From Mya arenaria (lineage: Eukaryota; Mollusca; Bivalvia; Myida; Myidae): 64,000 nucleotides of DNA. Positions 12,045 to 23,082 of the stretch are shown here, piece by piece. Positions within the stretch are counted from its first letter, which is position 1, and each line of letters opens with the position of its first letter. Location: contig NC_069129.1 in the NCBI RefSeq assembly GCF_026914265.1, positions 13,298,269-13,362,268 on the forward strand, written 5' to 3'. Below the pieces are notes generated by a model. That model was not told the origin of the DNA. It made no database searches and saw only the letters and a program-made list of their open reading frames with translations. The translations under genes were made by a program, and so were the position numbers.

Positions 12045-13111
12045 AGTCTCCTACCGGTTTCACCGGAGGGGACATAAGGTTTACCCTCCGTTCGTCCGTC
12101 AGTCTGTCCTTCCGCCCGTTCGTCCACAAAAATATCGCAGAAAAATATAGCTAATTTGGTCCTGTGATAACTCAAAAAGTATCAAAGCTAGGTTCATGAA
12201 ACTAAGTATGTGGACAGAGGGTAATATGGAAATTATGCACATTAGTTTATATTTTTTCGTCAGGCAAAGATATGCAGAGTTATGGCCCTTGACTTTATAA
12301 GAAATATAGCTGTTGACTGAAAAAAATCTCGGTACTGGGATAACTAAAAAAATATCAAAGCTAGGTTAATGAAACTTAGTATGTGGAAAGAGCGCATTAT
12401 GGAAAGTATACACGTTAGTTTATTTTTTCGTCAGACAAAGTTATGCAGAGTTATGGTCCTTTACTTTTTAAACTATAGCCAATATTGTCCTGTGATAACT
12501 CAAAAGTACCAAAGCTAGGTTCATGAAACTTAGTTTGTCGATGGAGGGTAAAATGGGCATTATGCACATTAGTTAAAAAAAATTTCGTTATGCAGAGTTA
12601 TGGCCCTTGACTTATTAAAAATATAGCTGTTGACATAATTTTTTTATCGGTCCTGGGATAACTAAAAATGTATCCAAGTTTGGTTAATGAAACTTAGTAT
12701 GTGGAAAGAGGGCAATATGGAGATTATGCACCTAAGTTTATTTTTTTCGTCAGACAAGGTAATGCAGGAGTATTGACCGTGACATTAAAAATATAGCCAT
12801 TTTGGTCCTGTGATAACTCAAAATATATCAAAGCTAGGTTCATGAAATATGGATAGAGGGCAATATGTCAAAAGTAGACATGTGTGATCTGGTAGGTTTT
12901 ACGGCTAAAACTGTTGCATTTTGATGGATAAAGTTTACTGTAAATGCCATTAGTTCACTAGCACATGGGCTGGGGTTACTTGAACAACTTTGATTTATTG
13001 GTGGGATTTGTCAAAATTTTCGTGGATATTCTCTTGAGACACGCTCATCCTTTTTCACAAGGCTTTAAAGCGGTAGGGGACTTTTGGCACCCACTGCGCG
13101 GCGCTCATGTT
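12045..13111 (+). mobile_element. Pearl-like element, AGTCTCCTACC family, complete ends
   Basis: It follows five T's and starts AGTCTCCTACCGG, folding against CCGGAGGGGAC. A TCCG-type tract lies at 12,088-12,125. Core units of irregular length (about 145-173 bp) share TATGCAGAGTTATGGCC, CTGTGATAACTCAAA and GGTTCATGAAACTTAGT. A non-repeated tail runs from about 12,880. The 3' arm CGGTAGGGGAC (13,071-13,081) is an 11-bp inverted match with one mismatch to the 5' end and is followed by a GC-rich stretch and CTCATGTT. Satellite sequence resumes with GCTCGCAGCCATTG. Confidence 0.75.
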
Positions 13112-13420
13112 TACCCTTGCTCGCAGCCATTGTCTGCATCAGTTTTTCAAGAATTACGCTGTAACCTCAGTTAATCTTTATTTAGTTTTGTATTTGTGAT
13201 ATTTATTTGTTGCTAGTAGCCATTTTATGTGTATTGGGTGATTTTTTTAACCTTTAAGCTTTTACATGAAATTGTTTTTGGCTTTTTTGTAAGACTATGT
13301 TATGTAATTTTTGAACCATTTTTGATGTCTTGGTTTGTTTTTTGATTCATTGTGTCGTTAGCCATTATGTATGTTTTGACTTTGAATGTCTTTATGGCAC
13401 CCTTAAATAGCTATTGCTCC
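13112..13420 (+). repeat. Last decayed 76-bp satellite monomers
   Basis: About four very diverged copies (for example TTGCTAGTAGCCATT and CGTTAGCCATTATGTATGTTTTGA) before the right inverted flank begins. Orientation is the same as the rest of the block. Confidence 0.55.
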
Positions 13421-14225
13421 GTCTTGATTCATTCATTTGCTGGTGATGTTCGTATCTAGTCGTTGAGTACTTGAAGTTACTTTATCATGTTATATGTTAT
13501 TTTTCATTATATTCATTCTTTTTTTCAAGTTGATGCTGGCTCTGATGAGGCTAAAATTTTGAATTTTGTAATTATTGATAAATGTTGGGACAAGTGTGAA
13601 GTTATGGCCATACAAACTAGTTTAAGCCTTAGTCAACTCGTGTTCGAGTGAACTCGTGTTTCACTGACCGTTCAAGGACAGTAATCCCATTTTGTTTTGG
13701 TAAAGCTATATTGATGCGAGTGTGGTATGTTTTGGAGTATATACCTGTGTATGTGGTGCTTTTTAGCTCGACTATTCGAAGAATAAAGAGAGCTATCCTA
13801 GTCACTTTTGTTAAAGTTTTTGTAAGAGTTTTTGTACCCCCTCAAATATTTTCAAAGTTCATTGACATATGGCTTTGAAACTTTGGACACTTGTTCACCA
13901 TCATACCCCCAACCTGTACACAGGAGGAGGTAAGTCTATGACGCATTTTGACAAAATTATGCCCCTTTTTCTACTTAGAATTTACGTTAAAGTTTGCGTA
14001 CCACCTCAAATATTTTCCATTCAATTTATGTAAATATCTCAGCACATCATGTATTGCATTGAAATCTAATCTAACAGTGATCCATGCATGTTTCGCCAAA
14101 ACTATTCAATCCATACACCGAAAAGCGGCGGAATAGTCGAGCGCGCTGTCTCTGTGACAGCTCTTGTTTACATTTGTGTCTCTAGGTTATTGTCGTTTGG
14201 ACCCTTTCCTTATGACTCTAAACAG
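13421..14225 (+). repeat. Right inverted flank of the satellite block
   Basis: Inverted counterpart of 107-445. The match starts near CTTGATTCATTCATTTGCTGG (complement of about 430-450), runs through CTCTGATGAGGCT and TTGGTAAAGCTA, is cut by a 404-bp pearl-like element at 13,765-14,168, and continues weakly after it (GGACCC ... CTCTAAACAG, compared with GGACCC ... CTCTGAACAG on the minus strand at about 107-121). The element therefore inserted after the flank was formed. Confidence 0.65.
13765..14168 (+). mobile_element. Short pearl-like element, AGCTCGACTATTC family
   Basis: It follows five T's. The 5' end AGCTCGACTATTCG folds on CGAAGAATA...AGAGCT. The 3' arm GAATAGTCGAGC (14,131-14,142) is a perfect 12-bp inverted match to the 5' end and is followed by a hairpin (GCTGTC-tctgt-GACAGC) and CTCTTGTT. 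The core is reduced to about two partial units sharing CACCTCAAATATTTTC. At 404 bp it is the smallest complete member here. Relatives lie at 17,346 (3'-truncated), 21,400-22,191 (5'-truncated) and 24,798 (3' end only). Confidence 0.85.
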
Positions 14226-14279
14226 AATAACTAATGATTATTTGTATGTTTCCCTTGATGGAACCGTGTCTTTCTTTAC

Positions 14280-16668
14280 GTTTCTAAATAGACCTTCACT
14301 CAGGCTACAGTTATCAACAACATTCCTATAGAGGTCTTAAATCAAACTCAAGCTACCCCACGCATTTGTTCATAGTCCTTCAGTAAGATACCAGTTCTAC
14401 CTTAGATTAATACAAATACCAGGTTCCAATAGTTGTTTACATTTTAATGGATACATTTACTCAGACTCCAGTTTTCACACACACGCAAACATATACATAC
14501 AGACCTTTGGAGCTATAATCATTGAATCAGACTCCAGTTGTTTGCTAAAGTTCTTCAAAGACGTTCAACGAGACTCTATTTTTCCCGTTAATGCATTCCT
14601 CGACAGGCAAATAGAATCCGCTTTTCCCGAAGATTCGAACATAAACCTTTAATCAGATTCCAGTCGACCTCTTCACCTCTTTAGACATTTTAAGACTTCA
14701 GTGGTTCCCTACACATGTACACATGTACATAGTACTTCTATTGGTCTCAAGATGCCCTAAACTTTTTCACAGTCCTTTATTCAGACGTCAATTGTCCACT
14801 ATATGTGTACATACATCTTCAATGAATCTCCAGTTGTCCCCTTACGTCCTACATTGACCTCTTATCAGAATCCATTAGACCCATCCATATCTATACAATC
14901 CTTCATTCGTATTTCAATTGTCCTCTACACTTTACTGTTATATTGTATCCCCTTTATTCCTTCATAGGCCTTTAATCCGACTCCAGTTGTCCCTAACATT
15001 CATACATAGACCTCCAATCAAACTTCTTATTTCATTAACATCTGTACATTGTCCTTAAATGAGACTCCAAATTGTTCCCTACATTCCTTCATAGACCATC
15101 AGTGAGACTCCAGTTGTGCTCTACAATTCTACCGAGACCTTTAATCAGACACAAGTTGTCCGCTACTACCATTCATTGACCTTCTCTCAAATTCTTCGTT
15201 TTCCTATGCACTGCTACACACATTATCAAAATGACTTCAGTTGTCACATACATTCCAAGATAGTCCTTCATAAGACTCTAGTTGTTCCCTACATGTCAAG
15301 ATAGGCCTTCAATCAGACTCCATTTGTTCCCTCGAATTCTACAAAGGCCCTTCGACTCCAGGTGTCGCCTTCATTTATATTGTATCATTCAATCAGGCAC
15401 CAGTTGTGCGATTCACTTCTTAATTTAGTTTTGATCATACTTGAAATCCAGTTGTTCTGTTTATTCCTACACAGAGCTTTAATTAAACTCCATTTATGCT
15501 TTACATTCCTACATAAACCTTCAATAAGACTTCAATTATAATTTACTTTCGTATATTAACCTTTAATTAGACTCTAATTATAGTTGAAATAGATACATAT
15601 TGTTTGTCTATCAGAATCCAATTATACTTTTTCCTCCTACATAAACCTTCAATAAGACTCCGGTTTGATAAACATTCCTGCATATGCCTTCAATCAGACG
15701 CCAGCCGTGCTGCTTGTTCGTACAAAAACTTGCAAATAGACTCCAAATATACTTACAAATCCTACGTAGCCTAGACGACTCCAGTTATCCATACATGTAT
15801 ACAAAGCCCTTCAATTGGACTCCAGTGGTTCCATGACCTTTACACATAGTCATTCAATCAGATTCCGGCTTTCCACTACATTTCTACCTCAAGAGACATT
15901 TGATCAGGCACCAGTTGTCAACTACATTCCCACATAGACTTTCTTCAGTCGCAAGTTGTCAACTTCCTTTCCACATGGAACTTCTATATCGTACCGTTAC
16001 CCTACACCTCTCAAGTTGTTCCCTGTATTTCTTAAAATACATTCAATGAGACCCCAATTGTTCCATACTGTTCTCAACTACGTTTCATTGTTCTGGAGTT
16101 GTTGCTACATTAATAAACATGCCTTATATCGGGCCACAGTTATCCGCTACATTTCTACACTGACCTTTATTTTAACTGCAGTTGTCCGCTTCATACTTCA
16201 GCCGAACTCCAGTTGTCCCCTAAAGTTCAACAAGGTCCTTCGTTCGACTGCAGTTGTCTGATACGCAACTGATAGACATTCATTGTTCCTCTGGGTTTCT
16301 AAAAGTCCTTTAACCAGAACTCAGCCTCCCATATATTTGTTGTCTCTTCTCTACATGGACCTTCTATTAGGCAATGTTGTTCCATACATTTCTACATAAA
16401 TCTCCAATCTTTTAACCAGAATCAAGTGTTCTCCTTATTTTACAATAAGTTCTTCATTCAGACCCCGTATTATTTTACCTTGCTAAATATCTCTTCACTC
16501 ATACTCCAGTTTGCCCTACATTTCTACAAATACCTTTAGATTCCATTTATTCTGTACATTTCAATGAAAATAACAGGGACTAGCCAAGTAGCACAAATTT
16601 GCGAAGACCCTGACACTTTCGAAAACATCGAAATCAATCTGTACATAGACCAACATTCTGGCACAAGT
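14280..16668 (+). repeat. Degenerate ~43-bp minisatellite block
   Basis: The unit is roughly CAGACTCCAGTTGTCCCCTA plus CATTCCTACATAGACCTTCA, repeated with heavy divergence; landmark spacing is mostly 42-45 bp (for example about 15,522 to 15,564). More than 50 decayed copies fit. Open frames such as 15,956-16,261 follow the repeat and have no other support. The last ~110 bases (16,560-16,668) are less clearly repetitive. Confidence 0.7.
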
Positions 16669-18272
16669 TATATCCCCTTTTTATATAGGAATGGTAGGCG
16701 CGATTCCGTGCTTGCGTGCGTGTGTGCGTCCGTCCGTCCGTCCGTCCCACATTCATTTCTTTGAATCTCCTCTTACATTTCTCATGCGATTTCTACCAAA
16801 CTTTGACAGATTGATAATCATGAAGTGAAGCAGCGCATATTGATGGGCTTTCCCGATTTGACCATTTTTGAAAGAGTGATTGCTCTTTGCTTATTTTACA
16901 TTTAAAATTGGTTTCTTCGCAACTCCTCTTACGTTTTTCGTGCGATTTCTACCAAACTTTAACAGTTTGATGATCATAAAGTGAAGCAGTGCATATTTTC
17001 GGGTTTCCTGATTTGACCATTTTGAAGAGTTATTGCCCTTTGCTTATTTTACATTTAAAGTTGGTTTCCTCGCAACTCCTCTTACGTTTTTCATGCGATT
17101 TCTACCAAACTGTCACAGATTGATGATCATAAAGTGAAGCAGCGCATATTGACGGGCTTTCCCGATTTGACCATTTTTGAAAGAGTGATTGCTCTTTGCT
17201 TATTTTACATTTAAAATTGGTTTCTTCGCAACTCCTCTTACGTTTTTCATGCGATTTCTACCAAACATTCACAGATTGATTACGCAGCGCATATTGTCGG
17301 GCCTTCGCGATTCGGCCATTTTTGAAAGAGTTATTGCCCTTTTTTAGCTCGATTATTCGAAAAATAGGTGGGCTATACTACTCGCCCCAGCGTCGGCGTC
17401 GGCGTCCGGTTAAAGTTTTAGGGCAAGTGGGGATTTTCACTTATAAGTCCAGTACCCTACATTCAATTGACTTAATACTTCAGGCAGTTGTTCAGGGCCA
17501 TCACATGATGTGGTTAGATAACTCCATATTATTCTTTACACAGATTATGGCCCCTGATTGACTATGGAACTTAGGTGAAGTTTTAGGGCAAGTTGGAATA
17601 TTTATTAATACTAGTAACTTCTATATCCTTTGTTCAATTGACTTAATACTTCACACAGTTGTTCAGGACCATCACACAATGAGGTTACATAACTTCATAT
17701 TGTCCTAAATACAAGTTATGGCCCCTGATTGACTTAGGTTAAAGTTTTAGGGCAGGTTAAAGTTTTAGGGCAAGTTGGGATTTTCACTTAAAACTCCAAT
17801 ACCATTCATTCAATTGACTTTATACTTCACACAGATGTTCAGAGCCATCACATAATGAGGTAAGATAACTCCATATTATCTTTTAACAAATTAAAATTGG
17901 TTTCTTCACAACTCCTATTACGTTTTTCAGGCAATTTCTACCAAACTTTCACAGATTGATGACTATATAGTGATGCAGCGCATATTGTCGGGCTTTCGCG
18001 ATTCGACCATTTTTGAAAGAGTTATTGCCCTTTCTTTATTTTACATTTAAAATTGGTTTCTTCGCAACTCCTGTTACGTTTATGACTATATAGTGACACA
18101 GCGCATATTGTCAGGCTTTTGCAATTTGACCTTTTTTGAAAGACGTATTGCCCTTTCTTAATTTTACGCATTTCTTATGTTCCTGAGAAACTACCCTTAC
18201 CATTGATTGGCTTTCGTTACAAAAAATGTCCCCATGAGGCGGGGGATATAGCTGTCTGTGACCGCTCTTGTC
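16669..18272 (+). mobile_element. Pearl-like element, TATATCCCC family, with a nested insertion
   Basis: The 5' end TATATCCCC (16,669-16,677) pairs with GGGGATATA (18,242-18,250). A TGCG/TCCG simple repeat lies at 16,710-16,746. Core units of about 153-157 bp start at 16,764, 16,921, 17,074 and 17,230 (landmarks AACTCCTCTTACG, GCGATTTCTACCAAA, GCAGCGCATATTG) and resume after a nested element at 17,346-17,888 for two more partial units. The 3' arm is followed by a small imperfect hairpin (GCtGTC-tgt-GACcGC) and CTCTTGT, the terminus shared with the other families. Confidence 0.8.
17346..17888 (+). mobile_element. 3'-truncated AGCTCG-family pearl-like element nested in another
   Basis: It starts AGCTCGATTATTCG after six T's, inside a core unit of the surrounding element. 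A GCGTCGGCGTCGGCGTCCGG tract follows, then about three units of roughly 180 bp sharing GGGCAAGT, ATTTTCACTTA, CAATTGACTTAATACTTCA and GTTCAGGGCCATCACA. It has no GAATAGTCGAGC arm; the host core resumes at ATTAAAATTGGTTTC. It must be younger than its host element. Confidence 0.75.
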
Positions 18273-18329
18273 CAGATGCATGTCCCTTCCATCTCGAAGA
18301 TATTATCGATGTCTGACATAATGTGTTCA

Positions 18330-19205
18330 GTCCTTCTCTAAACAAATGTGCAGAAACAAATGCCCAATCCATATCAACACACACCAGTCTGACCCTGTAC
18401 GTCCACTCCTTCGCTACACAAATTTGCAGAATGACAAATGGTGGCCACTCCATCACAATACAAAACTGCTGACTGACACAAAATTTTCTATTTATCTCTA
18501 CAAAGAACTGCAGAATGTCACATGGTGTACACTCTTTTGCTTCACAGAAACGCAGACTGACACATGGTGTACACTTCATGTCTACCTGTATCTGCAGAAT
18601 GACAGATGGTGTCCACTCCATATCAAACTAGAATACAGAATGACATATAGTATCAAGTTGTCTCCACTATACACAGTAGTGCAGACTGACAAATGGTGTC
18701 CACACTACCTGGTAGTACTGACAGACACATCGTTTTTCATCTCGACACAGAACTGCTGACTAACACTCGGTTTCAACTACACAGAATTTCAGGCTTACAC
18801 TTAATTTCTACTTCTTCTCAGCTAAGAACTACTGGATGATAATTCTTGCCCACTCAATTTTTATAGAAAACATGGTGTCCATTCGCTCCCTACACATAAC
18901 TGAAGACTGACACTTGATGTCAATTTAATCACTACAATTAAATGCAGACTAATCTATTGTGTCATTTCCATATTTACAGATAATTTCAGATTGAGACTTG
19001 GTTTCCTACCCATCTACACAGAACATCAGTACATTTCATCTTTAATCAGAACTACAAACTTACAAATGATGTCCACTATCTACACGGTACAAGTGTAAAC
19101 TATGTTATAGTGAAACCAGTTGTCCACTCAATCTCTACCTAAAGCTGCAAGCTGACCCATGGTGACACCTATATATACTCAAAACTGCAGATGGCTACAT
19201 TTTGC
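18330..19205 (+). repeat. Degenerate ~42-bp minisatellite, continuation
   Basis: Units of the type CAGACTGACACATGGTGTCC plus ACTCCATCTCTACACAGAAC recur at about 18,511, 18,553, 18,595, 18,636 and 18,682 (spacing 41-46 bp). The layout of landmarks (CAGACT, then TGTCC, then CTACA.AGA) resembles the 14.3-16.7 kb block, so both are probably parts of one array split by the 1.6-kb element. The open frames on both strands at 18,217-18,759 are repeat by-products. Confidence 0.6.

Positions 19206-19208
<3 letters not shown>

Positions 19209-19251
<43 letters not shown>
19209..19251. repeat. (CT)n microsatellite
   Basis: An uninterrupted CT run of 43 bases at the edge of the 42-bp minisatellite block. 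Confidence 0.98.
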
Positions 19252-19253
<2 letters not shown>

Positions 19254-19509
19254 CAGTGATCGCACCTGATAATCACACTGGATCTCCTCCATCATGAGCG
19301 CGCATGGGCAACAATAATAAAAAAAAAACCAACTGCTACCGTCTACTTTTCGACCAGTGCTTTTCGACCAGTGGAAACTGACAATTTATGCAGAAAAAAA
19401 CTTTGTGGCCGGTGTTTCCACTATGTTCTAAGGGTAATGTGCATCAGTCTCAAAAATATTGACGGTGCCACTATTGAACTATTTCCCAAAGAGGCTTTGT
19501 TTCCATCCT
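19252..19509. other. Unassigned noncoding stretch
   Basis: No gene or clear repeat seen. A short local duplication (TTTTCGACCAGTG twice at about 19,348-19,374) is present. Confidence 0.5.
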
Positions 19510-20116
19510 AACAAAAGGCAGACACAAACAAGGTGATTGTAAGATATCAGGACACAGATGTCCCAGTGCTGCAAACGAAGTATTCCAGTTTTATTTCGTA
19601 CCAGTTGATGAAGGTAAAAATCGGCGACTTTTCAATGTTAATGAGATTGTCCAAAACATAGGAGTCGATATTTGTTCAGCAGTACTAGCCATTCATAGCT
19701 TTACAAGGTGCGATACAACAAGTCGGTTTGTTAGGAAAGAGAAAATGGCGCCCTTTAAAATCATAAAAAAGAAAAAATACTAATACCATATTACTACAGT
19801 CTAAACTTGGTCACCTTCTTTGTCTGCTGTATGGTAAACATAAATATATACATGACTTTTTTGTGAACAAAATGAATGATTTGGAAAAAGGGCCAAGTCG
19901 TATTGAATACGAGTGGACAAGTGGTAACATTGTTTCACAAGAAGTTATTGAAATATGATGTACTAATGAATATGTAGATTTCAGTGACTCGGAAAAGGGC
20001 GATGACGATGTGGAGCTTGATAATATGATTGACGTATTGTTTGAAGACGAGTATGATACAGACTGGAGCAGGATGTTGCTGTTTTGCGTGCATATCGGTT
20101 TGAAAGTGTTTTGAGT
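19510..20116 (+). pseudogene. Fossil of an invertebrate multigene family with a GCDTTS-type motif
   Basis: Translated pieces on the plus strand resemble a large, poorly characterised family common in marine invertebrates, whose conserved core reads roughly D-T-D-V-x-V-L, then F-x-Y-[IV]-P-V, then H-x-F-T-G-C-D-T-x-S-x-F-x-x-[KR]-x-K. Here DTDVPVL, RLFNVNEI and HSFTRCDTTSRF can be read, followed at the end by an acidic tail (ELDNMIDVLFEDEYDTDW). The copy is broken by several changes and has no intact frame. The family often occurs in many dispersed copies, which suggests mobility, but its biochemical role is unknown to me. Family recognition is from memory. Confidence 0.55.
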
Positions 20117-20300
20117 GTCGCAAGTATTGCTCGTCATAGGAAATCATTGCGTAGGAGACTGATTGTGAATTTCATTTATGTTACGAATGTCGTGATGGTT
20201 GAAATGTTCCGAATGCCGTAAATGTTGTAGGCAGAGCGATCTATGAAAAATAGACGACTGTACCTAATCATGAAAACTGACAAAACGCAGAAATTATTGA
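20117..20300 (+). repeat. Repeat segment shared with 25.1-26.1 kb
   Basis: About 90 bases (CGCAAGTATTGCTCGTCATA onwards) match 25,135-25,215 closely, and about 90 more (TGTAGGCAGAGCGATC onwards) match 26,010-26,090. In this copy the two parts are almost adjacent; in the other they are separated by about 800 bases of short repeats and a MITE. Confidence 0.75.
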
Positions 20301-20467
20301 AAATGATTTTCTTATGAATATGTAGATTTCAGTGATTCGGAAAAGGGCGACGACGAAATGGAGCTTGATAATATGATTGACATCTTGTTTGAAGACGAGT
20401 ATAATACAGACTGGAGCAGGATGTTTCTGTTTTGCGAGCATATCGGTTTGAAAGTGTTACGAGAATA
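20290..20467 (+). repeat. Second copy of the fossil's acidic tail
   Basis: A direct duplicate of 19,942-20,116, about 346 bp apart. It again encodes VDFSDSEKGDDEMELDNMID and an ending with FEDEYNTDW, followed by a stop. Together with the 20,117-20,300 segment the order is tail, spacer, tail. Duplication by unequal exchange or by insertion of a second fossil copy would both fit. Confidence 0.7.
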
Positions 20468-21399
20468 AAATGATATTACTTGACTTCGTTGAAGATTGAA
20501 GTTGTGTTGTTGTTGTTTTATCAAAATTTTACAATAGTATATAATCTTAAACATGTGAAGACATATATATATATGCTTTCACATAAAACATGCAAAATCG
20601 GTAAGATGTGTCAGTTATGCATTTTGTCAAGTATGAGACACACAATTTTAACAAATGGTTTTTTCAGTTTTAATATTATGGAAGAGAACTATATGTAAAG
20701 GATATCATGTCATATGTCACAGAAAACAAATCATTAATGATGGTAACCTTATAAATTTGTAAGCAGAAAAATCAAAAGTATAAAAACAGCAGTCTCGATG
20801 TGATTTTCAATGATTTTATAATTTTAGATGATGTTATAACTATGTAAAAAGAACAATGGTATAGAAAAATATCAGTTGAGTTTTATGGGAACCTATATGT
20901 TTGGCTTGAACACTAAAACTAAGAATCTGCAGTCCAGACGGCAACCTAAATATTGAACTGCAACCTATCTCTTAAAAAATCGGAGCTGCAACCTATCATT
21001 TTCTTTGAGTGCTCATATCTTTTAAAATCATTAAAATATTCGTCGCCAAATGCATATGCCTGTTATGTTTAAACAAAACTTAAGTGTTTTTTTGCGATTT
21101 TCCCAAATTACAACCTCATTTTCTGCTAAACCCGAGCCAAAATGATAAATGGAACTGTAACCTACCAGTCGGATTTCGTACATTTTGGAAACATTGCCGA
21201 AGTGGTCTCGAGAACGGTTAAAGTTTCAAGGAAAAGATGGATATGCTAATACAAACTAGGTAGGTGGGCATATGATAGGCTATGTTAAAAATTAAAGAAA
21301 CTATTATAATTATATGTATTACCTTGATTTTCGGCTCGAGTCGAGCCTTTTGGTGACGCCATCTTGCACTGAAACCTACCATTTGGTCACGTGGATTCC
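20468..21399. other. Unassigned AT-rich stretch
   Basis: No gene seen. The phrase GCAACCTA (and AACCTACC) recurs several times between 20,938 and 21,390, at no fixed spacing. GCCATCTTGCACTG at about 21,358 resembles a YY1-type site, but there is no gene start next to it. Confidence 0.4.
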
Positions 21400-22191
21400 C
21401 CGCCGTGCCACTAAATTAACCAAGTTAGATAACTCTAGTTTGCATTTAATGCAAATAATTTCCCTTTATTATTTGACTTAGAAATCCTGGTTAAGGTTTT
21501 GCGTGTAAGCACACATAGGTTAATATCTCAGCAATTACTTGATGGATTGCATTTAGACTTAATACAATGGTACTCAACCATCCAATCTACTTAAATAACC
21601 AAGTAAGATAACTCCAGTTTGCATTAAATTAAAATAATGGCCCCTTTTTATTCGACATAGAAATTTTGGATAAGGTTTTGCATGTAACCACTTTTAAGTC
21701 AATACCTCAGCCAATACAATTCATGTATTGCATTGAAACTTTACACACAGGCTCCCATCTATTTAACCTTCTAATTAATCAAATAAGATAACATTATCTT
21801 TTTTATAATACATAATTTTTGCCCCTTCATTATGCGACTTAGAAACTTTGGTTAAGGTCTTGCATGTTAGCACACATAGGATAATATCTCAGCAACTATT
21901 TGATGTATTACATTGAGACTTAATACAATGGTATTCAACCACCCAACTTAATTGAATTAACCAAGTTAGATAACTGTTTTTTTTGCAAATAATGGCCCTT
22001 TATTATTAGACTTAGAAATTCTCGTTAAAATTTTGCATGGAACCACATTTATGTTAATATCTCAACACACCATGTATTGCATTGAAATCTAATCTTACAG
22101 TGTTCCATGCATGTTTCGCCAAAACTTTTCAATCCTTACATTGAAAAGCTGCGGAATAGTCGAGCGCGCAGTCTCTGTGACAGCTCTTGTT
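21400..22191 (+). mobile_element. 5'-truncated AGCTCG-family pearl-like element
   Basis: Four core units of about 175-185 bp share GACTTAGAAAT, GGTTAAGGTTTTGC, TTAATATCTCAGCA and AAGTTAGATAACT (landmarks at about 21,476, 21,651, 21,837 and 22,010). The 3' end is complete: arm GAATAGTCGAGC, hairpin around TCTGTGACAG, then CTCTTGTT (22,184-22,191). No 5' hairpin or TCCG tract is found. Confidence 0.8.
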
Positions 22192-23082
22192 ATATTAAAA
22201 CTTGCATAACAGAATAGAGTTGTGATGAGAAAAGTGTTAAGTCAAAAAATCTAGCCCTGTTTACTTAATACATGTTTGGAAGGTAATTCTTACGAAGTAA
22301 CGTATTTTACATGCACATTCATCAGAATGTATGGGTGGTTTTCTTAATAATTTTTGTAGTTTGCTTTTGTGACATGAACAAAGATCATTGTATAAACAGA
22401 ATTGCAAAATAACAACAATTACTCACTGCAAGCATTATTTATTTAACATGTATGAACATTCAACATACTTTTCTTTTTTTATGTGAGTTAATATACAAGT
22501 GAACTTGAAACCGTATTTGACAGTATGCCTTATTCATTAATGTTCAGCTTTAAGACTTATTCAAGCTTTCTCTATTTAATGGTAGTATTTTACAAGTTTA
22601 AATCATGTTCGAAATTTGAAAATTATCTGGTAACGAATTTTTAAATGCTATAAATTCTTAATGCCTCAACGGCCAAGGCGTAACATGTTAAAACCGCCAT
22701 GGTTTTGTATATAGTGTCACAATACTTAAAGAACTCATGTTTCGTTTCGTTTTGCAAAATACATTTACAGATGAGGCAAATTAACACAATGTGACAACTT
22801 GAAAACCAAGACGGTGGCCTCCCGGAAAAAAGTTGTCGCTTGTTAAACGCATTTCAGTGGAAGAAAGTTGATACTAGTTCAGGTCATATCAAATTTTCGT
22901 TCGTCCTTGCCTTGCAAAGCCGCTAAATCACTTAATTGGGTGTTTAAATATTGTCAACATTTCAGGTTTGTCATTAAAATGAAAATGCTTGACGTGTTAG
23001 ATTTAAAGTTTCATGTTAAAGAAAGCCTTTAAAATGTTGAATATACGTAGTACTTAAAATAAAGAACATACATATCATAGCT
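22192..23082. other. Noncoding DNA upstream of the 199-aa gene
   Basis: AT-rich, with no repeat recognised. It probably contains the promoter and 5' UTR of the gene starting at 23,083, but no core promoter element stands out. Confidence 0.4.

Noticed and set aside
15956-16261. 101-aa frame as a gene
   Set aside because: Lies in the 43-bp minisatellite and repeats its words.
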